From contig CADBKQ010000004.1 in NCBI GenBank assembly GCA_902795275.1, positions 1 through 64,000 of the forward strand: 64,000 nucleotides of DNA, written 5' to 3'. The translations under genes were made by a program, and so were the position numbers. The first letter of the stretch is position 1, and the number at the start of each line of letters is the position of its first letter. Of the stretch, positions 24,407-34,129 are shown in pieces. Origin of the DNA: an uncultured Eubacteriales bacterium (GTDB lineage: Bacteria > Bacillota > Clostridia > Christensenellales > Aristaeellaceae). The notes under the pieces are model-generated. The model did not search any database, was not told the origin of the DNA, and saw nothing but the letters and a program-made list of their open reading frames with translations.

Positions 24407-25081
24407 ATGCCGGTACGCGTGATGCTATCATTCAGGGATCATAAGCCCGTTTCGTTGGCTTTATTCGATTTTGACGGTACCCTCATTCCGGGAGACAGCG
24501 TCGTGGACTATCTCCGTTTTGCCCGGAAAAGCAGGGCCGTCAGCATAAGGGAATATCTCCGGGCGGTTTGGGCCGCGATACAGTATAAATGCAAACGCAT
24601 GACCGACGCGGAATCCAAAAGCGCTGCCCTGGCATTCCGGAAGCGGCATGATCCGGCGTATCTGGACAGGCTGGACAGGGATTTCGTGGAACAGATTCTG
24701 CTGCCCAAGGTGTACGCCGAAGGGAAAAAGCGCATGGATCAGCACCGGCGGGAAGGGAAAAAGCTGGTGCTGGTGAGCGCCTCCACGGAAAATTATATGC
24801 GTTTCGTGGCGGAAGCGCTGGGCTTCGACGTGCTGCTGGCAACGCCCATCGAACCGGACGGCGCCATCAAGCGCAACTGCAAGGGCGAAGCGAAGGTGGG
24901 CCGCATCAAAGCCTGGATTGACGAAAACTGCCTGATCGTCGATTACGGTCCCTCTTACGCTTACGGCGACAGCAAGAGCGACCTGCCCATGCTGCGCATC
25001 GTCGGGCATCCGGCGCAGGTGAATCCGAAAAAAAAGCTGCGGAAAGCCGCGCCGGACATGGACGTTTTACACTGGAAATGA
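24407..25081 (+). CDS. HAD-superfamily (IB) phosphatase
   Basis: A 224-aa HAD hydrolase: motif I FDFDGTLIPGDS with the nucleophile Asp, motif II VLVSAST, motif III Lys region GEAKVGRIKAW, motif IV YGDSKSDLPML. This is the IB class (phosphoserine phosphatase/CicA type). Start ATG 24407 follows GGAGG at 24394; the ATG at 24380 overlaps the ribosome site. It sits between tcdA and a metal permease; the substrate is unknown, a phosphorylated small molecule or phosphatidylglycerophosphate being possible. Confidence 0.8.
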   Translation: MPVRVMLSFRDHKPVSLALFDFDGTLIPGDSVVDYLRFARKSRAVSIREYLRAVWAAIQYKCKRMTDAESKSAALAFRKRHDPAYLDRLDRDFVEQILLPKVYAEGKKRMDQHRREGKKLVLVSASTENYMRFVAEALGFDVLLATPIEPDGAIKRNCKGEAKVGRIKAWIDENCLIVDYGPSYAYGDSKSDLPMLRIVGHPAQVNPKKKLRKAAPDMDVLHWK

Positions 25082-25096
25082 AAGCTGGGAATCACT

Positions 25097-25939
25097 TTGT
25101 CAACTCTTTACAGCGTGATGAACACGCTCCTGCCCTTTGAATGCTTTGAGATGGACTTCATGAAGCGGGGCCTGCTGGCGATTCTGCTGCTGACGCCGCT
25201 GCTGGCCCTGATGGGCACCATGGCGGTGAACCGGCGCATGGCGTTTTTTTCCGATGCCCTGGGCCACAGCGCCCTGGCCGGGGTCGGCATCGGGATGCTG
25301 CTGGGGATTCAGAACCAATTGATCAGCATGATCCTTTTCGGCGTGGTCTGGGCGGTGATGATCTCCCGCATCAACCGCACCGGCGGCGCGTCGGCGGATA
25401 CCATTATCAGCGTGTTTTCCTCCACAGGCATCGCGGCGGGGCTATTGATTCTGTCCCGGAACGGCAGCTTTGCGAAATACTCCGCGCTGCTGGCGGGGGA
25501 CATTGTATCCGTGCCGGAAGGAGATTTGCTGTGGCTGCTGCTGGCCCTGCCCCTGGGGGTGGGGGCCTGGGCGCTGCTGTATAACCGCCTGCTGCTCACC
25601 GCCGTAAATCCCGCCCTGGCGCAAAGCCGCGGGGTCAATACGAAATGGGTGGAGTACGCCTTCGTCAGCCTGGTGGCGGTGGTGGTGATGCTGTCCATCC
25701 GCTGGGTGGGCGTGCTGCTGATCAACGCCCTGCTGATTCTTCCTGCCGCCGCGGCCCGCAACGTATCCCGCACCGCCGCTCAGCACGCCCTGCTCAGCGT
25801 GCTCATCGGCCTGTTCTGCGGCGTGGCCGGGCTGGTGGCTTCCTATTATCTGGAAAATACAGGCGCGGGCGCGGCCATCGTGCTGTGCGCCGCCGCGTGC
25901 TATGCCGTCACCCTGCCGCTGAGGATGAAGATGAGGTAG
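25097..25939 (+). CDS. Zn/Mn ABC transporter permease (ABC-3 family), orphan
   Basis: A 280-aa ZnuB/TroC/MntB-type permease with about 8-9 transmembrane helices; FFSDALGHSALAGVGIGM and GASADTIISVFSSTGIA are diagnostic. No ATPase or metal-binding lipoprotein gene lies beside it, which is unusual because these three are nearly always linked. The start is uncertain: TTG 25097 gives the first sensible frame, but its ribosome site is weak, and ATG 25118 is an alternative. The stop codon TAG is itself the first bases of a heptamer repeat array. Confidence 0.82.
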   Translation: MSTLYSVMNTLLPFECFEMDFMKRGLLAILLLTPLLALMGTMAVNRRMAFFSDALGHSALAGVGIGMLLGIQNQLISMILFGVVWAVMISRINRTGGASADTIISVFSSTGIAAGLLILSRNGSFAKYSALLAGDIVSVPEGDLLWLLLALPLGVGAWALLYNRLLLTAVNPALAQSRGVNTKWVEYAFVSLVAVVVMLSIRWVGVLLINALLILPAAAARNVSRTAAQHALLSVLIGLFCGVAGLVASYYLENTGAGAAIVLCAAACYAVTLPLRMKMR

Positions 25940-25970
25940 GGATTAGGGAGTAGGGATTAGGGATTAGGGA
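25937..25970 (+). repeat. Heptamer repeat array A (TTAGGGA type)
   Basis: About five 7-bp units of the form (A/T/G)TAGGGA, five GGG runs in 34 nt. It begins at the permease stop codon. No clear inverted partner follows. See the matching arrays near 32.9 and 56.5 kb. Confidence 0.8.
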
Positions 25971-26036
25971 ACTGATAGTGCATCATCATGGTCAACAAAA
26001 ACCATTCCCTTACACAAAGGATGTGCATTCAATTTG

Positions 26037-26639
26037 ATGAGCAAAACCCATCTGGCGGTCGGGATTGCGGCTGCGCTGGCGGTCAGCCCGATTCGGACGG
26101 CGGGCGGAGCATTCGCCGCGGTCATCGGCGGGGCGCTGGGCGGCGTGCTGTGCGACGTGGAATGCAAAACGCCGCCGGATGCCCGTGACATTTTCGCCGG
26201 GCAGATGGGCGCGGGGTGCCTGACGGTGGCGCTGCTGTGCGCCGACGCCATCATGCATGCCGGACTGTGGATGAGCATCCGGTCTCAAAATCTGTACACC
26301 CTCATGCTCGGCGCGCTGACTGTGATCCTGCTCACCAGCCTGGGCCACCTGACCGCCCACCGCACGTTTACCCATTCGCTGCTGTATGTGGGGCTGCTGG
26401 CCTTCGGCCTGTCCCGCATTTCTCCGATGCTGCTGGTTCCGGCGCTGGCGGGCGGGGTGTCCCATCTGGCGCTGGACACGCTGAACAAAAAATCAGTGCC
26501 CTGGCTGTATCCGATTGACCGAAACGGCTTTTGCCTGAAGCTCTGCCACGCGGACAGAACGGCGAACGCCGCGTTTTTCTGGTTGGGGCTCGGGGCCGGC
26601 GTCGCGCTGCTGGCGGTCAAAGCAAACGCTTTTATCTGA
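26037..26639 (+). CDS. Metal-dependent hydrolase-like membrane protein (YdjM/DUF457)
   Basis: A 200-aa inner-membrane protein with four or more hydrophobic segments and the YdjM/PF04307 histidine motifs: SKTHLAVGIAA near the start, LGHLTAHRTFTHSLLY in the middle and GGVSHLALDTLNKKSVPWLYPI. The RTFTHS motif and the DTLN...PWLYP signature define the family. Its biochemical role is unknown. ATG 26037 is chosen over the TTG three bases earlier. Confidence 0.8.
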   Translation: MSKTHLAVGIAAALAVSPIRTAGGAFAAVIGGALGGVLCDVECKTPPDARDIFAGQMGAGCLTVALLCADAIMHAGLWMSIRSQNLYTLMLGALTVILLTSLGHLTAHRTFTHSLLYVGLLAFGLSRISPMLLVPALAGGVSHLALDTLNKKSVPWLYPIDRNGFCLKLCHADRTANAAFFWLGLGAGVALLAVKANAFI

Positions 26640-26661
26640 ATCAAAGAAGGAGAGGGAAAGA

Positions 26662-27906
26662 ATGCGCAAATCACGGATGCGGGCGGTCTGCCTGGCGCTG
26701 GCGCTGCTGCTGACGGGCGGCACGGCCTTGGGCGAGCAGGTGTATTATTCGGGCGAAGGAAAGGAAGCGTGGTATCAGGACATGCTGAAAGACGGCATCC
26801 TGTCTGTGGGCAACAACCGCAGGCTGAAAGACGTGATTCGCCGGGCGCAGGACGGCGAGACCGTCACGGTGGCCACTATTGGCGGCTCCATCACGGAAGG
26901 CGCGGGCGCGGCGAAGTATGCCGAGTGCTACGCCTCCCGGTTTGCAGCAGGCTTTGCCGCCCGCTACGGGGCCGGGGACAACGTGAAATTCGTCAACGCG
27001 GGCGTCGGCGGCACGCCTTCCACCTTCGGCCTCATGCGCTATGACCGGGACGTGGCCGCCCGGGTGAAGGACGACGACGGGCTGGCCGACCTGGTGATCG
27101 TGGAATTCGCGGTGAACGATTACCAGGAGCCCACGAAGCACCGGTGCTATGAATCGCTGGTGAAGAAAATCCTCAGCCAGGAAAACAAACCCGCGGTGAT
27201 CCTGCTGTTCTCCGTGTTCAAGGGCGGCTTCAATTTGCAGGGCGAATTAAAGAAGGTCGGCGAAACCTACGATCTGATGATGGTCTCCATCAAGGACGCG
27301 GCCTATCCCCACATCGGCAAAGAACTGTCGGAAGAGGAGTTTTTCTTCGACCAGTACCACCCCACCTCCATGGGCCACGGCATCATGGCGGACTGCCTGC
27401 TGGCGGCCGTGGAGGAAGCCAACGGACGGGAAACGGATGAAGCGGACATCAACCTGGACGCGGAAAGCGCCTACGGCACGGAATTCATGAACCTGATGAC
27501 CCTGTACGGCAGCAGCCCCCTTCCTGCGGATGTGGAACTGATTCGCGGCGGCTTCGCCCACGACGACACGGGCGCTTACAGCAATCTGGCCGTGGGCCGG
27601 GTGTGCGGCGAAAACTTCCATCACAGCGCAACGGATACCAACGATCCCCTCGTTTTCCGTGCCGCGTTCAGGAAGCTGCTCATCGCCTGGCGCGCCGTCA
27701 GCGACCCGAAGTACGGGGAGGCGGAAATCTGGGTGGACGGCAAGCTGAAACGCACGCTGAAAGGCGCGGCGGATAAGTGGGGCCAGTCCGAAGTGACTTT
27801 GCTCTGGGACGCCAAGGAGCCTGCCGAGCACAAGGTGGAGATTCGCATGTCCGAGGAAACGAAGGACAAACGCTTTACCATCACCGCCATCGGCTATGCG
27901 CCGTGA
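26662..27906 (+). CDS. Secreted SGNH/GDSL hydrolase
   Basis: A 414-aa exported esterase. A signal peptide (RKSRMRAVCLALALLLTGGTALG) precedes the SGNH domain: block I GGSITEG with the nucleophile serine, block III VEFAVNDY, and block V DQYHPTSMGH with the catalytic Asp-x-x-His. The C-terminal 130 residues form an extra beta-rich domain with FRAAFRKLLIAWRAV and IWVDGKLKRTL. Such enzymes remove acetyl or other acyl groups from plant polysaccharides or cell-wall polymers. No lipobox cysteine, so it is released. A good ribosome site (GGAGAGGG) precedes ATG 26662. Confidence 0.85.
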   Translation: MRKSRMRAVCLALALLLTGGTALGEQVYYSGEGKEAWYQDMLKDGILSVGNNRRLKDVIRRAQDGETVTVATIGGSITEGAGAAKYAECYASRFAAGFAARYGAGDNVKFVNAGVGGTPSTFGLMRYDRDVAARVKDDDGLADLVIVEFAVNDYQEPTKHRCYESLVKKILSQENKPAVILLFSVFKGGFNLQGELKKVGETYDLMMVSIKDAAYPHIGKELSEEEFFFDQYHPTSMGHGIMADCLLAAVEEANGRETDEADINLDAESAYGTEFMNLMTLYGSSPLPADVELIRGGFAHDDTGAYSNLAVGRVCGENFHHSATDTNDPLVFRAAFRKLLIAWRAVSDPKYGEAEIWVDGKLKRTLKGAADKWGQSEVTLLWDAKEPAEHKVEIRMSEETKDKRFTITAIGYAP

Positions 27907-28068
27907 ACGGCAAAGCGCACTGCAAAGAAATAATCGGGCTGCCGACCAATGAAATCCAAAAACACGAGAAAATAAGAGATAATAAAAGAAAACATGGTAT
28001 AAATCAGGAAAAATCAAAATTATCAGGTGATTTCCGGATCATATCCCGGAATTTTGAAAAAATGCCAT

Positions 28069-28097
28069 TTGCGTGGAAATCGTTTATGAAGTACACT
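28069..28097 (+). promoter_or_regulatory. Promoter of groESL
   Basis: TTGCGT (28069-28074), 17-bp spacer, TACACT (28092-28097), immediately upstream of the CIRCE operator. The rest of the 27907-28110 gap is AT-rich with nothing else recognised. Confidence 0.6.
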
Positions 28098-28110
28098 ATG
28101 CAAGGATGAT

Positions 28111-28137
28111 TTAGCACTCGATGATTATGAGTGCTAA
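28111..28137. promoter_or_regulatory. CIRCE operator (HrcA site)
   Basis: TTAGCACTC, nine bases, GAGTGCTAA: a perfect match to the CIRCE inverted repeat bound by the heat-shock repressor HrcA. It lies in the groES leader, so groESL is under HrcA control (established for the element). Confidence 0.97.
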
Positions 28138-28176
28138 CAATCCCCAAAACCGTGATCAATTATGAGGAGGAGCCTT

Positions 28177-28461
28177 ATGAACATCAAGCCTTTGTTTGAC
28201 CGCGTGGTCATCAAGAACCTGGAAACCGAAACCACCACCAAGTCCGGCATCGTCCTGCCCGGTACCGCTAAGGAAAAGCCCCAGATGGCCGAAGTGCTGG
28301 CCGTCGGCCCCGGCGGGATGGTGGACGGAAAAACCACCACCATGTGCGTGAACGTGGGACAGAAAATCATTTACAGCAAATACGCGGGCACCGAAGTGAA
28401 GATCGACGGTCAGGAAGTCATCATCGTCAAGATGGGCGATATTCTGGCGGTAGTAGAGTAA
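28177..28461 (+). CDS. groES: Co-chaperonin GroES
   Basis: The 94-aa lid of the GroEL chaperonin: NIKPLFDRVVIKNLE, the mobile loop ETTTKSGIVLPGTAKEKPQ, and EYVIVKMGDILAV-type C-terminus (here EVIIVKMGDILAVVE). The start is ATG 28177, with the AGGAGG inside the spurious upstream codons from 28162. It is the first gene of the HrcA-controlled groESL operon; the gap to groEL carries heptamer-type repeats. Confidence 0.97.
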   Translation: MNIKPLFDRVVIKNLETETTTKSGIVLPGTAKEKPQMAEVLAVGPGGMVDGKTTTMCVNVGQKIIYSKYAGTEVKIDGQEVIIVKMGDILAVVE

Positions 28462-28474
28462 ATTTATAAATGAG

Positions 28475-30192
<1,718 letters not shown>

Positions 30193-30213
30193 GACGCATT
30201 CCCTAAAATAGCA

Positions 30214-30265
30214 AATAAAACAAAGCATCCCACCCGCGAAAGCGGATGGGATGCTTTGTTTTATT
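30214..30265. terminator. Bidirectional terminator between groEL and GH3
   Basis: A 24-bp stem with one mismatch around a GAAA loop (arms 30214-30237 and 30242-30265), A-rich on the left and T-rich on the right. It can stop both convergent transcripts. Confidence 0.92.
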
Positions 30266-30301
30266 GAGGAAGTGGTTTCCTGCTTTCGCAGGAAATCAGC
30301 A

Positions 30302-32686
30302 TCAGTAGCTCAGGCCGAAGCCGGAGAAGTAGTAGTTGCCATCGGCATCCTGGTAGGCGTAGCTGCCGCCCTTGACGTTGGCCAGGATGGCGGGATCAAT
30401 GTACTGATCCTTGTCATAGCCGGGCACATCGTTGGGGGAGGCGCAGGTTTCCAGATAGGTGCCGTCCTCGTTCTCGGTGTAGGTCAGGGCGATCACGTCT
30501 TCGGAGGAAACCATGGTCACAGCCAGCTTGCCGGTGGGATTGAACGCGCCGGTGATGACGTCCACCTGGGCCTTGCGGGCGTTGTTCAGGGAACCGCTGG
30601 CAGTGGTAGCGGTGCTGGTGGCGGTGTACTGGGCCAGGAGCGCGTCGCAGTAGGGCTCCAGGTTGGTCAGGATCCAGGGAGAGGTGCACACGATGGTGGC
30701 GATGACCTTGCCGCCGTTTTCATGCACGGTATCCGCCGCCTTGACCAGCTTCTTCATTTCGGCAACCGTGGTGACCTCGATCTTTTCGCCGGTCTTCTTC
30801 TGAGAGGCAACCACGCCCTGGCCGAAGCCCTGGCCGCCGCCGGACATTTCGCGCTCGTCCACTTCGTAATCTTCCACCAGGCTCAGGACGCCTTCGGCAT
30901 CAGTGCCGTTGGTGGAATTGGTGGGCTTGGGCTCGATGTAGAAGTAAGCGACCTCGGCTTCCTTCGCCTTGTCCACGATTTCGAAGCCCTGGGCAGTGAA
31001 GAGTTCCTTCAGCGCGGCCAGCATATCCTCGTCCTCGCCGCTGCCGGTGTAGGAGCCGATAAACAGCTTGGTGCCCGCGTTGGCGGCCAGAGGCAGGGCG
31101 TTTTCATGGTTCTTCATGAGCACGACGGCCTTCTGGTGCAGGGCGTAGGCCTGATCCGCCGCGGTCGTCAGATTGGTGGCGCGCACTTCGTCGGCCTTGA
31201 GATAGTCCAGATAGGGGTTGTCGAAGCGGCCCTGCTCGAAGATGCAGGTGGCGCGGTTGATGTTGGCGCGATCCAGGTCTTCCTTGGCCAGGATGCCGGT
31301 TTCCACAGCTTCGATCACCAGGTCGGTGCGCAGGCCGGAACCGATGGCGTCGCTGCCCGCGGCGATGAGCTTGGCGTAGCGTTCGGTCATGGACAGGTCT
31401 TCCACGCCGAAGGTCTGGCCGGTGACGATGCCGGAGTCGGTGTTCACGTAGCCGTCAAAGCCCATGACATCCCGCAGCAGGGTGGTGATGATTTCGTAGT
31501 TGTAGGCGGAGCCCAGCTGGTTGACCTTCACTTCATGGCCGCGATAGGTCTGGGTGGCGGAACGGTCATCCGCGGCGTCGCGGGAGTAGCAGGGCATGAT
31601 GGAGCCGCACTTGGCGTCAATGGCGGCCTGGAAAGCGACCAGCTGGTACTTTTCCAGGGAGCCTTCGGTGGGATACAGGCGCCACTGGCCCTGGGCGGTG
31701 TGGGATTCAAAGCCGTTTTCCGCAGCGCCGTCGCCGGGGAAGTGCTTGACGGAGAGCGCCACAGCGCCGGGCTTCATGCCGTCGGTGCCCATGTGGTAGC
31801 CGTCGATCAGGGCGGTGATGATGCCGGCGGTGACTTCGGGACGTTCGCAGAAGGTTTCCAGGTTGCGGGGCCAGCGGGGATCGGTCACCAGGTCCACCTG
31901 GGGGCCGTACATGGCGTTGATGCCCTGGGCAACCCACATCTGGCGGTCGACTTCGGCATAGTCGCGGATGGCGTCATAGTTGCCATCGCCCATCACGGCG
32001 GCAGCCATACCCGGAGCGTCCGGGAAACCGGCGGAAATGGGATTGGAGATGATGGTCATGGGGATGGCAGGCACGCCTCGCAGGGCGGAATCGGCCTCGG
32101 CCATTTCAGAAACCACGTTGTTGTACAGCGCCACGGTGGAAGCATCAAAGCCCAGGCCGCCGCGATACACGCCGGCACGCACTTTCTGGGTGTTGATGAC
32201 GAAGGAATCCAGACCGGCGAAACCGGCGGCGAAAGCGTTCTTGGATTCTTCGCCTTCCGCGATCATGGTCACGATGGCGGCGGGATTGATGGTGCCGTCT
32301 TCATTCTTGGCCATGTCCAGCTTGGGCACGCCGGGGGTGATGGCCAGGGCGTTGAACAGGAAGCCCGCCTGGTCGGCCAGTTCCATCTTGGACACCAGGT
32401 CAGCGGCGCGGGTCTTGGCGTCCAGCCGCCAGTCTTCGCACACGTCCAGTTCCTTGTTGTTGTTCAGGTCCTTGAAATACAGGCCGTCCTTCACGATCAC
32501 GCCCACGGTGGTCACGCCGATGGTGGGGCCGTTTTCGTTTTCATAGAACACGGGCTCCAGGTAGGTGGCGGTGGGATCGACGGTCGCGGGGTCGTAGGGA
32601 GCGGGAATGTAGCTGTCCTCGGCAAAGGCCGGGGCCAGGCTCAGCACGAGCGCCAGAGCGGCAAGGATGCTGATGATTTTCTTCAT
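30302..32686 (-). CDS. Secreted glycoside hydrolase family 3 (beta-glucosidase type)
   Basis: A 794-aa exported GH3 enzyme. A signal peptide (KKIISILAALALVLSLAPAFA) is followed by the TIM-barrel domain with KHFPGDG and the nucleophile region GFDGYVNTDSG, and the C-terminal alpha/beta sandwich with KAVVLMKNHENALPL and NPTGKLAVT. The NTDSG form replaces the SDW of classical GH3. Likely role: release of glucose, xylose or similar from plant oligosaccharides outside the cell. The start is ATG 32686 with AAGGAGA upstream; the open frame runs on to 33130, but that extension is just repeat DNA. No transporter is adjacent. Confidence 0.88.
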   Translation of the reverse strand: MKKIISILAALALVLSLAPAFAEDSYIPAPYDPATVDPTATYLEPVFYENENGPTIGVTTVGVIVKDGLYFKDLNNNKELDVCEDWRLDAKTRAADLVSKMELADQAGFLFNALAITPGVPKLDMAKNEDGTINPAAIVTMIAEGEESKNAFAAGFAGLDSFVINTQKVRAGVYRGGLGFDASTVALYNNVVSEMAEADSALRGVPAIPMTIISNPISAGFPDAPGMAAAVMGDGNYDAIRDYAEVDRQMWVAQGINAMYGPQVDLVTDPRWPRNLETFCERPEVTAGIITALIDGYHMGTDGMKPGAVALSVKHFPGDGAAENGFESHTAQGQWRLYPTEGSLEKYQLVAFQAAIDAKCGSIMPCYSRDAADDRSATQTYRGHEVKVNQLGSAYNYEIITTLLRDVMGFDGYVNTDSGIVTGQTFGVEDLSMTERYAKLIAAGSDAIGSGLRTDLVIEAVETGILAKEDLDRANINRATCIFEQGRFDNPYLDYLKADEVRATNLTTAADQAYALHQKAVVLMKNHENALPLAANAGTKLFIGSYTGSGEDEDMLAALKELFTAQGFEIVDKAKEAEVAYFYIEPKPTNSTNGTDAEGVLSLVEDYEVDEREMSGGGQGFGQGVVASQKKTGEKIEVTTVAEMKKLVKAADTVHENGGKVIATIVCTSPWILTNLEPYCDALLAQYTATSTATTASGSLNNARKAQVDVITGAFNPTGKLAVTMVSSEDVIALTYTENEDGTYLETCASPNDVPGYDKDQYIDPAILANVKGGSYAYQDADGNYYFSGFGLSY

Positions 32687-32870
32687 AATCCATTCTCCTT
32701 TTCTTCGTCGGATAAGCGTTCCGGGCCGCCGCGCGCTGGCTGCCCTTCTTTCATGGATCCATGATAGCACAAAAAAGAGCACAAAAAAAGGCGTTTGGCA
32801 TGAATGCCCATTTCCAGACCGTAAAGCACATTCAAGTCCGTTCACGACAAAAAAACGGCGTGAATGGAAG

Positions 32871-32927
32871 TTAGGCAATAGGGAATAGGGATTAGGGATT
32901 AGGGAATAGGGATTAGGCATTAGGGAA
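32871..32927 (+). repeat. Heptamer repeat array B (TAGGGA type)
   Basis: Eight consecutive 7-bp units alternating (A/T)TAGGGA and TTAGGCA over 57 nt. It lies in the GH3 upstream gap. No inverted partner is obvious. The rest of 32687-33040 shows no gene. Confidence 0.85.
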
Positions 32928-33041
32928 CCCGCCTTTCCCCTGAGGGGGGCCGAAGCGTTTGGAATACCTGCCATATACGCCACAGGCCGCGTGCGGCCCG
33001 GAATGACGCGGATTTTGAGATGATTTCTCGTCAGATACGGA

Positions 33042-33070
33042 TTGACTTTTTGCGGAACAGGCGATAAATT
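33042..33070 (+). promoter_or_regulatory. SigmaA promoter of the small-peptide locus
   Basis: TTGACT (33042-33047), 17-bp spacer, TAAATT (33065-33070). Confidence 0.6.
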
Positions 33071-33078
33071 ATTTATCG
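33062..33078. promoter_or_regulatory. Perfect 17-bp palindrome over the -10 box
   Basis: CGATAAATTATTTATCG, two 8-bp arms around one T. It covers the TAAATT box and the likely start point, the position of a repressor operator. The cognate regulator is unknown. Confidence 0.6.
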
Positions 33079-33128
33079 GTTGAATGCCACGAGCATCAGG
33101 GGAGGAAGGATGGGCAGCCATACATCTC

Positions 33129-33245
33129 ATGCCGGCGGCGGTGACGCGCTGCGCGGTGGGCCTGGTGTATCATGAAGGCACCGACCCGGAACAGGAATTG
33201 CTGCTGCTGAAAAACATGCTGCTGCGGGAATTCAAAACAGCCTGA
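33129..33245 (+). CDS. Small ORF or gene remnant
   Basis: A 38-codon frame reading AVGLVYHEGTDPEQELLLL and KNMLLREFKTA. It has no ribosome site of its own; the GGAGGAAGG ATG at 33110 opens a different frame (21 codons, MGSHTSHAGGGDAL). Either a frameshift lies between 33110 and 33150 or both are chance. The ending looks protein-like, but I do not recognise it. Confidence 0.3.
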   Translation: MPAAVTRCAVGLVYHEGTDPEQELLLLKNMLLREFKTA

Positions 33246-33280
33246 AAAAAACAAAAAAATTTGACGAAAGGTTGACAGAG

Positions 33281-33346
<66 letters not shown>

Positions 33347-33378
33347 CTGCGCTCTTTTTGAATATTTCCATACCGAAT

Positions 33379-33426
33379 AGCCATCAGGCGAAGGTGTACG
33401 TTTCTCCTTCGTCCGATGGCTCTTTT
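33379..33426 (+). terminator. Strong hairpin (attenuator or terminator) before the peptide genes
   Basis: A 16-pair stem: AGCCATCAGGCGAAGG (33379-33394) with CCTTCGTCCGATGGCT (33406-33421), one mismatch and one G-T pair, followed by CTTTT. It lies between the CAAG tract and the first peptide. Confidence 0.7.
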
Positions 33427-33458
33427 GTGTGAGGCCAACGGAGAGGAGGAAACCAGGA

Positions 33459-33587
33459 ATGGAAAAGGAAAAGTACGCCGCTTTGGAGATGGAAACCTTT
33501 GAGTTCGACACGGAGGATGTCATCAGGACAAGCAATCCCGGCGAAGGACAAGGTGGCTTGAGGACTAAACAGCATTCTCTTAATTGA
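33459..33587 (+). CDS. Small peptide 1 of a tandem pair
   Basis: A 42-aa acidic peptide: MEKEKYAALEMETFEFDTED, then VIRTSNPGEG and a variable tail. GGAGAGGAGG lies 8-10 nt before ATG 33459. The core Y-x-ALEMET-x-x-FDTEDVIRTS is repeated almost unchanged in the next gene, so the core is selected while the tail varies. No signal peptide or membrane segment. The layout (conserved leader-like N-terminus, variable short C-terminus) recalls ribosomally made peptide precursors, but no maturation enzyme is seen nearby; function unknown. Confidence 0.65.
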   Translation: MEKEKYAALEMETFEFDTEDVIRTSNPGEGQGGLRTKQHSLN

Positions 33588-33611
33588 TCAACAACCATTC
33601 ATGAAAGGAGG

Positions 33612-33722
33612 ATGCGCACCATACAGAAGGAACAGTACGAAGCTCTGGAGATGGAGACCGTCGTGTTCGACACGGAGGATGTTATCAGGACAAGCGGCAC
33701 TGAGGGCTATGGTGAAGACTGA
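33612..33722 (+). CDS. Small peptide 2 of a tandem pair
   Basis: A 36-codon paralogue of the peptide just upstream: IQKEQYEALEMETVVFDTED, then VIRTSGTEGYGED. The start is odd: the AAAGGAGG at 33604-33611 touches ATG 33612, which is too close, while the codon that aligns with the start of peptide 1 is ATA at 33621, at ideal spacing. The gene may use ATA, use the ATG poorly, or have lost its start. The tail after the TS is different from peptide 1. Confidence 0.55.
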   Translation: MRTIQKEQYEALEMETVVFDTEDVIRTSGTEGYGED

Positions 33723-33734
33723 TGTCTCTATGCC

Positions 33735-33917
33735 ATGCTGGATCGTTTTTTTGTCCCAATCAGCAAAAAGAACCCGGGATATGCCATTTTTGCCTGCTTT
33801 TACCCTATCTTCTATCGGCACAAAGTTCTGCTTCCTCTTCTGCCGTTTTATCGTACGTTCCGCGCCATTCAATCAGGAAGTTTCAAAGCGGAGGCTAAAG
33901 CCGTGAAGGATGCCTGA
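33735..33917 (+). CDS. Short hydrophobic ORF downstream of the peptides
   Basis: A 60-codon frame: MLDRFFVPISKKNPGYAIFA, then CFYPIFYRHKVLLPLLPFYR and a basic tail. One hydrophobic segment. It lacks a clear ribosome site, and its frame continues from the stop of peptide 2, so it may be the C-terminal remnant of a larger protein (membrane protein or transferase). It ends before a strong terminator. Unrecognised. Confidence 0.35.
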   Translation: MLDRFFVPISKKNPGYAIFACFYPIFYRHKVLLPLLPFYRTFRAIQSGSFKAEAKAVKDA

Positions 33918-33934
33918 ACGCATGGCGAAAGCAG

Positions 33935-33969
33935 AAAAGTGCCTGTCCGCGTGGGACGGGCACTTTTTT
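33935..33969 (+). terminator. Terminator of the small-peptide locus
   Basis: AAAAGTGCCTGTCC and GGGACGGGCACTTTTTT form a long stem with a GCGT loop and T-run; the A-rich left arm also allows it to serve the minus strand. Confidence 0.9.
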
Positions 33970-34129
33970 AGATTGTACTATTCCTGCAAGGGAGATGAGA
34001 TCTGCGAGGCAAACGGCTGTGGTCGCCAACGACGGAGTGAGACATTTTTCCGCGTTATATGATGGCGCCCAAACAACGACCTCTCAGATTAAAGCCGGAG
34101 CTTGATCGGGGCACCGGAGAAGATGGGAG

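Noticed and set aside
32871..32927. True telomere or linear replicon end
   Set aside because: The array is internal, 57 nt long and flanked by normal genes; the same type of array recurs at several intergenic sites.
30302..33130. 942-aa version of the GH3 gene starting at 33130
   Set aside because: The extra N-terminal 148 codons run through heptamer repeats and promoter DNA, while a signal peptide and ribosome site begin at 32686.
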